From assembly GCF_900113905.1 (NCBI RefSeq), contig NZ_FORC01000002.1, positions 854,772 to 918,771 of the forward strand: a stretch of DNA of 64,000 nt, given 5' to 3'. Of this stretch, positions 1 through 7,850 are shown in pieces (positions within the stretch are counted from its first letter, which is position 1; the number at the start of each line of letters is the position of its first letter). The notes beneath the pieces were generated by a model. It did no database searches and had not been told where the DNA came from. It saw only the letters and a list, made by a program, of their open reading frames with translations. The translations under genes were made by a program, and so were the position numbers. The DNA comes from Phytopseudomonas argentinensis. GTDB taxonomy: Bacteria > Pseudomonadota > Gammaproteobacteria > Pseudomonadales > Pseudomonadaceae.

Positions 1-995
1 ATGTTTTGCGGACGCGCGTCTTCGCCAGGCACCAGCGACACTTCGATTTCGCCACCTGGATGCTCCAGGCGCACCAGCGTCGCGCCGGTGACGGGGGCGA
101 TGTCGAACGCCACGCTGCCGGGCAGGGCACAGGCGCTGGCCAGGCCGATGGCGCCGGTGGCGGCGATCGAGCGGTGGCAGTTGTGGGGCATGAAATAGCG
201 GGCCGACAGGGTGCCGCCCTTGCGCGGTGGCGCGAGCAGCACCGGCTTGGGAATCACCATCTGGCTGACGTCGCCCAGGCCCATGGCGGCGCCGGCCTGC
301 AGGCGAATGCGCTCCAGGCGTTCGAGCAGCGCCGTGTCGGCATCCAGCTCGGCGGGGGTTTCGTAGCCGGTCTTGCCCAGCGCTTCGGCGTGCACCAGCA
401 CCATGGGCATGGCCATATCGATGCAGGTGGCGTCGACGCCATCGAAGTGATCGCGCACCTTGCCGGTGGGCAGCAGCTGGCCGGTCTTGGCGCCGGCGGC
501 ATCGAGAAACGTCAGCTTGATCGGCGCCGCGCTACCGGGCACACCATCGATAGTGGTGTCGCCGTCGTAGCGCACCTTGCCCTTGGGCGTCTGCACTTCC
601 GAGTCGACCAGGGTATTGGTGTTGAGATTGCGAATGCGCACGCGGGTGACCGGCGTGCTGACGTTGACCAGACCATGCTCGATAGCGAACGGACCAACGG
701 CGCAGAGCATGTTGCCGCAGTTGGGCGCGGTGTCGACACGCCGCTGGTTGACCATGACCTGCACGAACAGATAGTCGACATCGGCGTCGGGGTGATCGGA
801 AGTGCTGACGATCGCTACCTTGCTGGTCTGCGGGCTGCCGCCGCCGATACCGTCGATCTCCAGCTCGTGGCCGGAGCCCATCACATTGAGGAGCAGCTCG
901 TCGCGCTGGGCGATATCGGAAGGCAGGTGGTTGGCCAGAAAGACCGGGCCTCGAGATGTGCCGCCGCGCATCAGCACGCAGGGGATGGATTGCAT
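1..995 (-). CDS. galD: PrpF-family tautomerase, probable 4-oxalomesaconate tautomerase GalD (C-terminus cut by window edge)
   Basis: Minus-strand gene with 331 codons visible and its 3' end beyond base 1. PrpF-fold enzymes isomerise unsaturated tricarboxylates; GalD interconverts tautomers of 4-oxalomesaconate in gallate degradation and acts in the cytoplasm. Visible marks are the N-terminal RGGTSRG motif (residues 10-16), PNCGNM with Cys93 and HNCHRS with Cys273, the paired half-domain cysteines of this fold. The ATG at 995 follows a GGAG-type ribosome site. The family is about 360 residues, so roughly 30 are missing. It diverges from a LysR gene, as expected for a regulated catabolic gene. 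PrpF (2-methylaconitate isomerase) is the main alternative, but no prp genes are in view. Confidence 0.72.
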   Translation of the reverse strand, partial: MQSIPCVLMRGGTSRGPVFLANHLPSDIAQRDELLLNVMGSGHELEIDGIGGGSPQTSKVAIVSTSDHPDADVDYLFVQVMVNQRRVDTAPNCGNMLCAVGPFAIEHGLVNVSTPVTRVRIRNLNTNTLVDSEVQTPKGKVRYDGDTTIDGVPGSAAPIKLTFLDAAGAKTGQLLPTGKVRDHFDGVDATCIDMAMPMVLVHAEALGKTGYETPAELDADTALLERLERIRLQAGAAMGLGDVSQMVIPKPVLLAPPRKGGTLSARYFMPHNCHRSIAATGAIGLASACALPGSVAFDIAPVTGATLVRLEHPGGEIEVSLVPGEDARPQN

Positions 996-1100
996 GATGT
1001 CTCCAGTGCAATAAATTTACTTATTGTTGCTTTTGCTAAATGGTGAGCAGCTTGATTTGTTTTGTAAATTGCATATATTTCTTTAATTGATGTGTTATTT

Positions 1101-1110
1101 GCATTAATGC
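1101..1110. promoter_or_regulatory. Palindrome in the galD-like/LysR divergent intergenic region
   Basis: GCATTAATGC is a perfect 10-bp palindrome inside the AT-rich 213-bp region between the divergent galD-like gene and the LysR gene. LysR proteins usually bind imperfect dyads between divergent promoters, so this is a candidate operator. It is short and unproven. Confidence 0.35.
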
Positions 1111-1208
1111 GCGAGCGCTGGCTTTGCGATGAGCGCCAATCGCCAAATGCGGTTTGAATGGACTAATCTGCTTTGCAAAATAAAAATATCGATTGATAGG
1201 TTTTTTGC

Positions 1209-2123
1209 ATGAATTATGAGCTTCAGGACCTGCGCGCCTTCGTCAAGATCGCTGAATTCGGCAACTTCCACGAAGCTGCCAATGCCATCCACCTGTCCCA
1301 GCCTGCCCTTACCCGGCGCATGCAGAAGCTGGAGGAGGGGTTGGGCACCCAGCTGCTCGACCGCACCACGCGGCGGGTCAGCCTCACCGCGGTCGGTCGG
1401 GATTTCCTGCCCAAGGCCCGGCGCCTGCTCGATGATTTCGAGCGCTCCATCCTGGGCATTCGCGAGCTGGCCGAGCGTCAGTCCGGGCAGGTGACGCTGG
1501 CGTGCATCCCGACGGCAGCGTTTTATTTCCTGCCAACGGTGATCCGCGAGTTCAATCGCCAGTACCCCAAGATCCGCATCCGCATCCTCGATCTGAGTGC
1601 CCATGAGGGCCTGGAAGCCGTGCTGCGCGGCGAGGCGGATTTCGGCATCAACATGCTCAGCGGTCAACACGCCGAGATCGATTTCACGCCGCTGGTCAAC
1701 GAGCCCTTCGTGCTGGCCTGCCGGCGTGACCATCCGCTGGCCGAACAGCCCCAGGTGGCTTGGCGTGAACTTAGCGACTACCGGCTGATTGGCGTCGGTC
1801 GCCTGAGTGGCAACCGGGTATTGCTCGATCATGGTCTGGCGCATCTGGACTGGCGGCCCAGTTGGTTCTACGAGGTACAGCACCTGTCTACGTCCCTGGG
1901 CATGGTGGAGGCAGGGCTGGGGATTGCCGCGATGCCGAGCCTGGCGATGCCGGCCGAGGATCATCCGATACTGGTACAGCGCCCCCTCGTCGATCCCGTG
2001 ATCAGCCGTACCCTTGGGCTGGTGCGACGCCATGGATCGTCGCTGTCGCCTGCCGCGGAGCAGTTCGTCGATACACTGCTCAAGCAATGGCCCGGCTACA
2101 CCGCCCTGGGGACGGACAAATAG
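1209..2123 (+). CDS. LysR-family transcriptional regulator, possible GalR-type activator of the divergent gene
   Basis: A 304-residue LysR-type regulator. The N-terminal winged helix-turn-helix covers residues 1-60 and contains the usual SQPALTRRMQKLEE recognition segment. The rest is a periplasmic-binding-protein-like effector domain (about 90-295). The gene is divergent from the galD-like tautomerase, separated by 213 bp of AT-rich DNA, so control of that gene (GalR-like, responding to an aromatic-acid intermediate) is the natural inference. The effector cannot be read from sequence. The ATG at 1209 starts the protein directly at the MNYELQDLRAFV helix, the usual LysR beginning. Confidence 0.8.
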   Translation: MNYELQDLRAFVKIAEFGNFHEAANAIHLSQPALTRRMQKLEEGLGTQLLDRTTRRVSLTAVGRDFLPKARRLLDDFERSILGIRELAERQSGQVTLACIPTAAFYFLPTVIREFNRQYPKIRIRILDLSAHEGLEAVLRGEADFGINMLSGQHAEIDFTPLVNEPFVLACRRDHPLAEQPQVAWRELSDYRLIGVGRLSGNRVLLDHGLAHLDWRPSWFYEVQHLSTSLGMVEAGLGIAAMPSLAMPAEDHPILVQRPLVDPVISRTLGLVRRHGSSLSPAAEQFVDTLLKQWPGYTALGTDK

Positions 2124-2270
2124 GCCTAGGAGCGAGGAGGGCAGGTGATTCCGGTATCCGGCAGAAAGTGGCCCAAGCCGCCATCCCCCTAATCCGCCTG
2201 TCGGCATGGTCGAACGCCAGGCCGCCGCGGTCAGTCGGTTGCATATCAATCACCGACTGGAGCGAACGCA

Positions 2271-2582
2271 ATGTCCACATTTGATAAACAAGGCAGCAGT
2301 AACGTCCAGGGTTGGGAGCGTGCGCTTTCCATCGGCAGCGGTATCGCCATGGCTCGTGGCGGCCTCAAGCGGGGCGGTATCCTCGGCCTGGCGCGCGCGG
2401 CGTTCGGCGGCATGTTGGTGGCCCGTGGCCTGAGCGGCCATTGCCGGCTCAAGAGCATCATGGAAGACGCCCGTTCGATGCGCCCCGACGTCGACCGCAT
2501 CACCGATACCGTGAGCCGCCTCGAAGGCGAGATCGCCGAGCGCGTCAAACCTGTCGTCAAGAAGGCGACCGAGGGCGTCTGA
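2271..2582 (+). CDS. Small DUF2892/YgaP-transmembrane-like protein
   Basis: A 103-residue protein. Residues 1-60 resemble the DUF2892 (YgaP-type) inner-membrane module: QGWERALSIGSG, then a glycine/alanine-rich stretch with two weak hydrophobic segments (about 20-33 and 38-54). Residues 60-103 form a charged amphipathic tail, possibly coiled coil. The function of such proteins is mostly unknown. A strong hairpin terminator follows immediately, so it is probably transcribed alone or with upstream sequence. The start at 2271 follows a GAGCGAACGCA ribosome-site region. Confidence 0.6.
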   Translation: MSTFDKQGSSNVQGWERALSIGSGIAMARGGLKRGGILGLARAAFGGMLVARGLSGHCRLKSIMEDARSMRPDVDRITDTVSRLEGEIAERVKPVVKKATEGV

Positions 2583-2600
2583 CAGGCTGCTGGCAAGCAT

Positions 2601-2626
2601 CGCCCCGCCCGAGCGGGGCGGTTTCG
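2601..2626 (+). terminator. Rho-independent terminator after the DUF2892 gene
   Basis: The stem CGCCCCGC/GCGGGGCG with a CCGA loop is followed by a short T-rich run. It lies 18 bases after the DUF2892-like stop codon and before the thioredoxin-like gene. Confidence 0.75.
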
Positions 2627-2651
2627 TTCTGGCCATTGGCAAGGAGATTCC

Positions 2652-2978
2652 ATGAGCAATTCATACAGCGCCACGGCGCCGACGCCAGCCGAAGTGCAGG
2701 CCAGGCCGGGCATGACCCTCCTCGAATTCGGCACCGACTGGTGCGGCCATTGCCAGGCCGCTCAACCGTTGCTGGCCAAGGTGTTGCCGGACTACCCGGA
2801 AATCGAGCACCTGAAAATCGAGGATGGCAGCGGCCGCCCACTCGGGCGCTCGTTTCGGGTCAAGCTGTGGCCGACCCTGATACTGCTGCGCGACGGTGTG
2901 GAGGTCACCCGGCTGGTTCGCCCGACCAATCTCAGCGCAATCGAGGAGGCGTTGGAGCAATTGGTGGGTGAAGGATGA
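2652..2978 (+). CDS. Thioredoxin-family protein
   Basis: A 108-residue single-domain thioredoxin fold with no signal peptide, so it is probably cytoplasmic. The redox motif is WCGHC (Cys31 and Cys34), preceded by LLEFGTDW in the usual beta-strand position. The cis-proline is in LWPTLILLRDG. WCGHC rather than WCGPC is closer to protein-disulfide-isomerase-like active sites and suggests a higher redox potential than thioredoxin 1. An AAGGAG ribosome site precedes ATG 2652. The gene stands alone between a terminator and the next gene. Its specific partner is unknown. Confidence 0.85.
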   Translation: MSNSYSATAPTPAEVQARPGMTLLEFGTDWCGHCQAAQPLLAKVLPDYPEIEHLKIEDGSGRPLGRSFRVKLWPTLILLRDGVEVTRLVRPTNLSAIEEALEQLVGEG

Positions 2979-3062
2979 GCGGCCCGGCTGGCGCCCGTCA
3001 CTTTCCCTGAATTTTCCCGCTGTGGGGCGAGTCCACCAGATAGACCCACAGCGGAGACCATC

Positions 3063-3500
3063 ATGAGCATACCCAAGCAACCTGCCACGCCCCAGGAGAT
3101 CGATGATATCGAGGACCGCATGGGCTCCATGGAGCAACTCGATTTCAGCGACCGCCAGGATGATCGACAAGGGCGTATCGGCGATCGTCGCCCTGACGAA
3201 GAGATCCAGCACGAGTACCCCGAAGAGCGTGTGCGTGAAGCGGGCCAGAGTGGTGGCGAAACCCTGGGTGAAGGGCGCCACGAAGATGGCGTGAGCCTGG
3301 ATGACCTGAGTCCGGAAACCCTGATCGACGACACCGGCGCGCGCTCCCCTCGTGAGCGTGGCGACGACATGCCGGCCGACCGCGATCTGAGCGTGGTGAG
3401 CGAAGGCGATATCGGCGCAGGGGAAGGGCTCGACGAAGAAGAGATGGCGCGCCGCCGTCCCCTCGATGGCGTGCCGTGGGACGGCAAGCCGCAGCCTTGA
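3063..3500 (+). CDS. Acidic, low-complexity hypothetical protein of Pseudomonas type
   Basis: A 145-residue, strongly acidic, hydrophilic protein rich in D, E, R, G and P, with no signal peptide or membrane segment. It looks largely disordered. I recall similar Pseudomonas proteins being labelled serine kinase/phosphatase or HPr-related phosphotransferase protein, but nothing in this sequence shows a kinase or HPr fold, so I do not assign a function. A GGAGA ribosome site precedes ATG 3063, and a strong terminator follows the stop, marking the gene as a real transcription unit. Confidence 0.65.
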   Translation: MSIPKQPATPQEIDDIEDRMGSMEQLDFSDRQDDRQGRIGDRRPDEEIQHEYPEERVREAGQSGGETLGEGRHEDGVSLDDLSPETLIDDTGARSPRERGDDMPADRDLSVVSEGDIGAGEGLDEEEMARRRPLDGVPWDGKPQP

Positions 3501-3507
3501 GTGGATG

Positions 3508-3538
3508 AAAGGCATGGCCGCACTGGCCATGCCTTTTT
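3508..3538 (+). terminator. Rho-independent terminator
   Basis: The stem AAAGGCATGGCC/GGCCATGCCTTT, with a GCACT loop, runs into TTTTT. It lies 8 bases beyond the acidic hypothetical gene's stop. The A-tract on the left arm could make it bidirectional. Confidence 0.9.
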
Positions 3539-3566
3539 CGTTTCAGCCAGGAGGTTACCGATTGAT

Positions 3567-3605
3567 TTGACAGTCCTGCAGTTGCAGGCTTACGTTTACG
3601 TAAAG
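3567..3605 (+). promoter_or_regulatory. liu operon promoter with LiuR-type palindrome
   Basis: A consensus -35 box TTGACA (3567-3572) is followed by the inverted repeat CCTGCA-GT-TGCAGG (3575-3588) and then by TTACGTTTACGTAA (3590-3603). The second dyad fits the TTnACGTnAACGTnAA-like sites recalled for LiuR in gammaproteobacteria. A -10 would overlap TACGTT at 3591, an 18-base spacer. MerR-family regulators act within the promoter spacer, so the arrangement fits autoregulation. Confidence 0.65.
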
Positions 3606-3629
3606 GTAACTATCGGTCAACGGTCTGCC

Positions 3630-4016
3630 ATGAGCATTTCCCACAGCATTTCCGATCTGGCCCATGAGCTGGGTGTCACTACCCGCACCATTCGTTTCTA
3701 CGAGGAGCAGGGCATGCTCGCCCCCGAGCGGCGCGGCCAGGAACGCATCTACAGCGCTCGCGACCGGGTGACCCTGATGCTGATCCTGCGTGGCAAGCGC
3801 ATCGGCTTTTCCCTGGCCGAATGCAAGGAGCTGATCGACCTCTACGACCCGGCTGGCGGTAATCGCAAGCAGCTCGACCACTTTCTGGAAAAGATCGCCG
3901 AGCGCCGTGAGCACCTGGCTCGCCAGCTGCTCGACATCCAGCAGATGCAGCGTGAACTCGACACCGCCGAGCAGCGCTGCCTGAGCGCCCTAGAGGACAT
4001 TCCTGCGACCGCCTGA
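3630..4016 (+). CDS. liuR: MerR-family regulator LiuR of leucine/isovalerate catabolism
   Basis: A 128-residue MerR-family regulator. The N-terminal helix-turn-helix and wing (about 8-75) contain the family signature [14 protein letters not shown], and a C-terminal coiled coil (about 80-120) mediates dimerisation. There are no metal-binding cysteines of the MerR/CueR type. It is the first gene of liuRABCDE and starts 59 bases before liuA, so it most likely autoregulates and controls the operon in response to a leucine-catabolic CoA ester. ATG 3630 is chosen because an upstream in-frame extension would read through the promoter palindrome. Confidence 0.92.
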   Translation: MSISHSISDLAHELGVTTRTIRFYEEQGMLAPERRGQERIYSARDRVTLMLILRGKRIGFSLAECKELIDLYDPAGGNRKQLDHFLEKIAERREHLARQLLDIQQMQRELDTAEQRCLSALEDIPATA

Positions 4017-4074
4017 ATTACCGATCACTGACCGTTTGACGCTTCCTACAACTACAACAACGGAGAGTCGTTAC

Positions 4075-5256
4075 ATGAGCACCCTGCCAGGCCTGAATTT
4101 CTTCCTCGGCGAGGAAATCGACATGCTGCGCGACGCGGTCGCCGGCTTCGCTGCCAAGGAAATCGCCCCGCGCGCCGCCGAGGCCGACCGCACGGACCAG
4201 TTCCCCATGGACCTGTGGCGCAAGTTCGGTGACATGGGCCTGCTCGGCCTCACCGTCAGCGAAGAATATGGCGGCGCCGGCATGGGCTACCTGGCACATA
4301 TGGTGGCGATGGAAGAAATCTCCCGCGCCGCCGGCGGCATCGGCCTGTCCTACGGCGCCCATTCCAACCTCTGCGTGAACCAGATCAACCGCAACGGCAG
4401 CGAAGCGCAGAAGCGCCGCTTTCTGCCCGGGCTGATCAGTGGCGAACATATCGGCGCCCTGGCGATGAGCGAGCCCAATGCCGGCTCCGACGTGGTGTCG
4501 ATGAAGCTGCGCGCCGACCGCAAGGGCGACCATTACGTACTAAACGGCAGCAAGATGTGGATTACCAACGGCCCGGATTGCGACGTGCTGGTGGTGTATG
4601 CCAAGACCGATCCGGCGGCGGGTGCCAAGGGCATGACAGCGTTCATTGTCGAGAAGGGCAGCAGGGGTTTCTCGGTGGCGCAGAAGCTCGACAAGCTCGG
4701 CATGCGTGGCTCGCACACCGGCGAATTGGTGTTTCAGGACGTCGAAGTACCGGCCGAGAACATCCTCGGCGGTGTTGGCGAAGGTGCGCGGGTGCTGATG
4801 AGCGGCCTGGATTACGAACGCGCCGTGCTTTCCGGCGGCCCGTTGGGTTTGATGCAGGCCTCCATGGATGTGGTGGTGCCCTATATCCACGACCGCAAGC
4901 AGTTCGGCCAGAGCATCGGCGAGTTTCAACTGATCCAGGGCAAGCTGGCCGACATGTACACCACCCAGCAGGCTTGTCGCGCTTACCTGTACGCCGTCGG
5001 CAAGCAGCTCGATGCATTGGGCAGCGAGCACGTGCGCCAGGTGCGCAAGGACTGCGCCGGGGTGATTCTCTACGCCGCCGAAAAGGCCACTTGGCTGGCC
5101 GGCGAGGCGATCCAGATTCTCGGTGGCAACGGCTATATCAACGAGTTTCCGGTCGGCCGCCTGTGGCGCGACGCCAAGCTTTACGAGATCGGCGCAGGCA
5201 CCAGCGAAATACGCCGCATGCTGATCGGCCGCGAACTGTTCAACGAAACGGCTTGA
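4075..5256 (+). CDS. liuA: Isovaleryl-CoA dehydrogenase LiuA
   Basis: A 393-residue FAD acyl-CoA dehydrogenase that oxidises isovaleryl-CoA to 3-methylcrotonyl-CoA, passing electrons to ETF. The family signature [10 protein letters not shown] (about 130-139) and the C-terminal [20 protein letters not shown] segment are present. The base Glu248 in the LDYERAVL helix, rather than near the C-terminus, is diagnostic of isovaleryl-CoA dehydrogenase. ATG 4075 follows CGGAGAG; a longer TTG-initiated reading lacks a good ribosome site. It is the second gene of the liu operon. Confidence 0.95.
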   Translation: MSTLPGLNFFLGEEIDMLRDAVAGFAAKEIAPRAAEADRTDQFPMDLWRKFGDMGLLGLTVSEEYGGAGMGYLAHMVAMEEISRAAGGIGLSYGAHSNLCVNQINRNGSEAQKRRFLPGLISGEHIGALAMSEPNAGSDVVSMKLRADRKGDHYVLNGSKMWITNGPDCDVLVVYAKTDPAAGAKGMTAFIVEKGSRGFSVAQKLDKLGMRGSHTGELVFQDVEVPAENILGGVGEGARVLMSGLDYERAVLSGGPLGLMQASMDVVVPYIHDRKQFGQSIGEFQLIQGKLADMYTTQQACRAYLYAVGKQLDALGSEHVRQVRKDCAGVILYAAEKATWLAGEAIQILGGNGYINEFPVGRLWRDAKLYEIGAGTSEIRRMLIGRELFNETA

Positions 5257-5337
5257 TCGGAGCCCCTCGTTTTCCTGTTACCGGGCATCTTTAAAGGCAG
5301 ATAGCTTTTGAAGGTGTTCGTCAGTCGGAGCCGCGTC

Positions 5338-6945
5338 ATGGCAACACTGCTTACGCAACTCAATACACGCACCCCCGAGTACGCCGCCAACCGTGAGGCG
5401 ATGCTCACCAAGGTAGAAGAACTGCGCGCCTTGCTCGCGCAGACCTGTGAGGGCGGTGGCACCAAGGCCCAGGCGCGGCATACCGGCAAGGGCAAGCTGC
5501 TGCCGCGCGAGCGCATCGACCGCCTGCTCGACCCCGGCTCGCCGTTTCTGGAAATCGGTGCGTTGGCCGCCCACCAGGTCTACGACGAAGAGGTCGCTGC
5601 CGCCGGGGTGATCGCCGGCATCGGCCGCATCGAAGGCGTCGAGTGCATGATCGTTGCCAACGACGCCACGGTGAAGGGCGGCAGCTACTACCCGCTGACC
5701 GTCAAGAAGCACCTGCGTGCCCAGGCCATCGCCGGTGAGAACCGCTTGCCATGTATCTACCTGGTGGACTCCGGCGGCGCCAACCTGCCGCGCCAGGACG
5801 AAGTGTTCCCGGATCGCGAGCACTTCGGGCGGATCTTTTTCAACCAGGCCAACATGAGTGCCATGGGGATTCCCCAGATCGCCGTGGTGATGGGCTCGTG
5901 CACCGCCGGCGGCGCCTACGTGCCGGCGATGAGCGACGAAACCATCATGGTGCGCGAACAGGCGACCATCTTTCTCGCCGGCCCACCCCTGGTAAAGGCC
6001 GCCACAGGCGAGGTGGTCAGCGCCGAGGCGCTGGGCGGCGCCGATGTGCACTGCCGGGCAAGCGGCGTAGCCGACCACTACGCCGAGAACGACGAACACG
6101 CCCTGGCCCTGGCGCGGCGCTGCGTGGCCAATCTCAACTGGCGCAAGCTCGGCCAGTTGCAGGTGCAGGCACCGATCGCGCCCCGCTATGGCGCCGATGA
6201 GCTGTACGGGCTGATTCCCGCCGACGCCAAGCAACCGTTCGAGGTGCGCGAGGTGATCGCCCGGATCGTCGACGACTCGCAGTTCGATGAATTCAAGGCA
6301 CTGTTCGGCACCACCCTGGTATGTGGTTTCGCACACCTCAATGGCTACCCGATCGCCATCCTGGCCAACAACGGCATCCTCTTCGCCGAGGCCGCCCAGA
6401 AGGGCGCGCACTTCATAGAACTGGCCTGCCAGCGTGGCATCCCGTTGCTGTTCTTGCAGAACATCACCGGCTTCATGGTCGGCAAGAAATACGAGGAAGG
6501 CGGTATCGCCAAGCACGGTGCCAAGCTGGTCACCGCGGTTGCCTGTGCCCGGGTGCCGAAGTTCACGGTGATCATCGGCGGCAGCTTTGGTGCCGGTAAC
6601 TACGGCATGTGCGGCCGTGCCTATGACCCGCGCTTTCTGTGGATGTGGCCCAACGCCAAGATCGGTGTGATGGGCGCGCAACAGGCAGCCGGGGTGCTGG
6701 TGCAGGTCAAGCACGAGCAGGCGCAGCGCGCCGGCCAGGTGTTTTCCGCCGAGGACGAACAGCGCCTCAAGCAGCCCATCGTCGAGCAGTACGAGCGCCA
6801 GGCCCACGCCTTCTACTCCAGCGCCCGGTTGTGGGACGACGGGGTAATCGACCCGGCACAAACCCGCGAAGTATTGGCCCTGGCGATTTCCGCCAGCCTC
6901 AACGCGCTCATCGAGCCGACACGCTTCGGCGTGTTCCGTATGTGA
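5338..6945 (+). CDS. liuB: Methylcrotonyl-CoA carboxylase carboxyltransferase (beta) subunit LiuB
   Basis: The 535-residue carboxyltransferase subunit of 3-methylcrotonyl-CoA carboxylase. It transfers CO2 from the carboxybiotin of LiuD to 3-methylcrotonyl-CoA, giving 3-methylglutaconyl-CoA. Two crotonase-like lobes are visible, with VDSGGANLP and [13 protein letters not shown] in the first and [18 protein letters not shown] in the second. Length matches the family. The ATG at 5338 follows CGGAG; the frame also opens upstream at a TTG without a better ribosome site. It lies 81 bases after liuA and is followed by a REP-like hairpin before liuC. Confidence 0.95.
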   Translation: MATLLTQLNTRTPEYAANREAMLTKVEELRALLAQTCEGGGTKAQARHTGKGKLLPRERIDRLLDPGSPFLEIGALAAHQVYDEEVAAAGVIAGIGRIEGVECMIVANDATVKGGSYYPLTVKKHLRAQAIAGENRLPCIYLVDSGGANLPRQDEVFPDREHFGRIFFNQANMSAMGIPQIAVVMGSCTAGGAYVPAMSDETIMVREQATIFLAGPPLVKAATGEVVSAEALGGADVHCRASGVADHYAENDEHALALARRCVANLNWRKLGQLQVQAPIAPRYGADELYGLIPADAKQPFEVREVIARIVDDSQFDEFKALFGTTLVCGFAHLNGYPIAILANNGILFAEAAQKGAHFIELACQRGIPLLFLQNITGFMVGKKYEEGGIAKHGAKLVTAVACARVPKFTVIIGGSFGAGNYGMCGRAYDPRFLWMWPNAKIGVMGAQQAAGVLVQVKHEQAQRAGQVFSAEDEQRLKQPIVEQYERQAHAFYSSARLWDDGVIDPAQTREVLALAISASLNALIEPTRFGVFRM

Positions 6946-6949
6946 TCCG

Positions 6950-7020
6950 TGGGAGGGGCTTTAGCCGCGACGGCCGCAGCAACGCTCGCGGCTAAAGGGA
7001 TCGCCGCCCGGCCCCTCCCA
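6950..7020. repeat. REP-like nested inverted repeat between liuB and liuC (copy A)
   Basis: The outer arms TGGGAGGGGC/GCCCCTCCCA (6950-6959, 7011-7020) and inner arms CTTTAGCCGCGA/TCGCGGCTAAAG (6959-6970, 6986-6997) are perfect inverted repeats. Related sequence recurs at 36426-36502 and 43190-43220, so this is a dispersed Pseudomonas REP-type element. Within an operon it could stabilise upstream mRNA or attenuate expression of liuC and later genes. Confidence 0.85.
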
Positions 7021-7052
7021 GCAGAGCCAGCGTCTATTTCGAGCCCATCGCC

Positions 7053-7850
7053 ATGACCAATTTCAGCACCCTCCAACTTGAAAAAGACCCGCGCGGCGTC
7101 GCCACGCTGTGGCTGAACCGCGCGGACAAACACAACGCCTTCAACGCCGAGATGATCGCGGAGCTGATCCAGGCGCTACGCCAGGTAGCCGCTGATGACA
7201 GCCTGCGTTTTATGATCCTGCGCGGGCGCGGCAAGCACTTTTCTGCCGGCGCAGACCTGGCCTGGATGCAGGCCTCGGCTGCGCTCGACTATGCCGCCAA
7301 CCTGCGCGATGCCCACGAGCTTGGCGAATTGATGAGCCAGCTTTACCACCTGCCGTGTCCGACCCTCGCCGTGGTGCAGGGCGCGGCATTCGGCGGTGCG
7401 GTGGGACTGACCGCCTGCTGCGACATCGCCATCGGGGCCAGTGACGCGCTGTTCAGCCTTTCCGAAGTGCGCATCGGCCTGGCGCCCGCGGTGATCAGCC
7501 CCTACGTGGTGCAGGCCATTGGCGAGCGCGCGGCGCGCCGCTATGCCCTGAGTGCCGAGCGTTTCAGTGGTGAGCACGCCCGGGAGCTGGGCCTGCTCGC
7601 CGAGTGCTATCCGCCGGCGGAGCTGGAGAGCGAGCTGGAGCAGTGGGTCGCCACGCTGCTGCTCAACAGCCCCCAGGCCATGCGCGAAACCAAGGCGCTG
7701 CTGCACGGTGTTGGCAGCGGCGTGTTGAGCGACGCACTGCGCCAGCGCACGGAAAGCGTGATCGCCGGCATCCGCATCAGTGAAGAAGGGCAGGAGGGCC
7801 TCGGCGCCTTTCTGGAAAAACGCACACCCGCCTGGCAGGCCCAGTCATGA
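7053..7850 (+). CDS. liuC: Methylglutaconyl-CoA hydratase LiuC
   Basis: A 265-residue crotonase-family enzyme that hydrates 3-methylglutaconyl-CoA to HMG-CoA. The oxyanion-hole segments are KHFSAGADLAWM and GAAFGGAVGLTACCDIAI, and the catalytic glutamate lies in SEVRIGLAPAVIS. Length is normal. The ribosome site before ATG 7053 is weak, and the REP-like hairpin lies just upstream, so expression may depend on read-through from liuB. It overlaps liuD by 4 bases (ATGA), implying translational coupling. Confidence 0.93.
   Translation: MTNFSTLQLEKDPRGVATLWLNRADKHNAFNAEMIAELIQALRQVAADDSLRFMILRGRGKHFSAGADLAWMQASAALDYAANLRDAHELGELMSQLYHLPCPTLAVVQGAAFGGAVGLTACCDIAIGASDALFSLSEVRIGLAPAVISPYVVQAIGERAARRYALSAERFSGEHARELGLLAECYPPAELESELEQWVATLLLNSPQAMRETKALLHGVGSGVLSDALRQRTESVIAGIRISEEGQEGLGAFLEKRTPAWQAQS

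Noticed and set aside
5308..5337. Upstream TTG start for liuB
   Set aside because: No conserved residues are added, and ATG 5338 has a proper CGGAG site.
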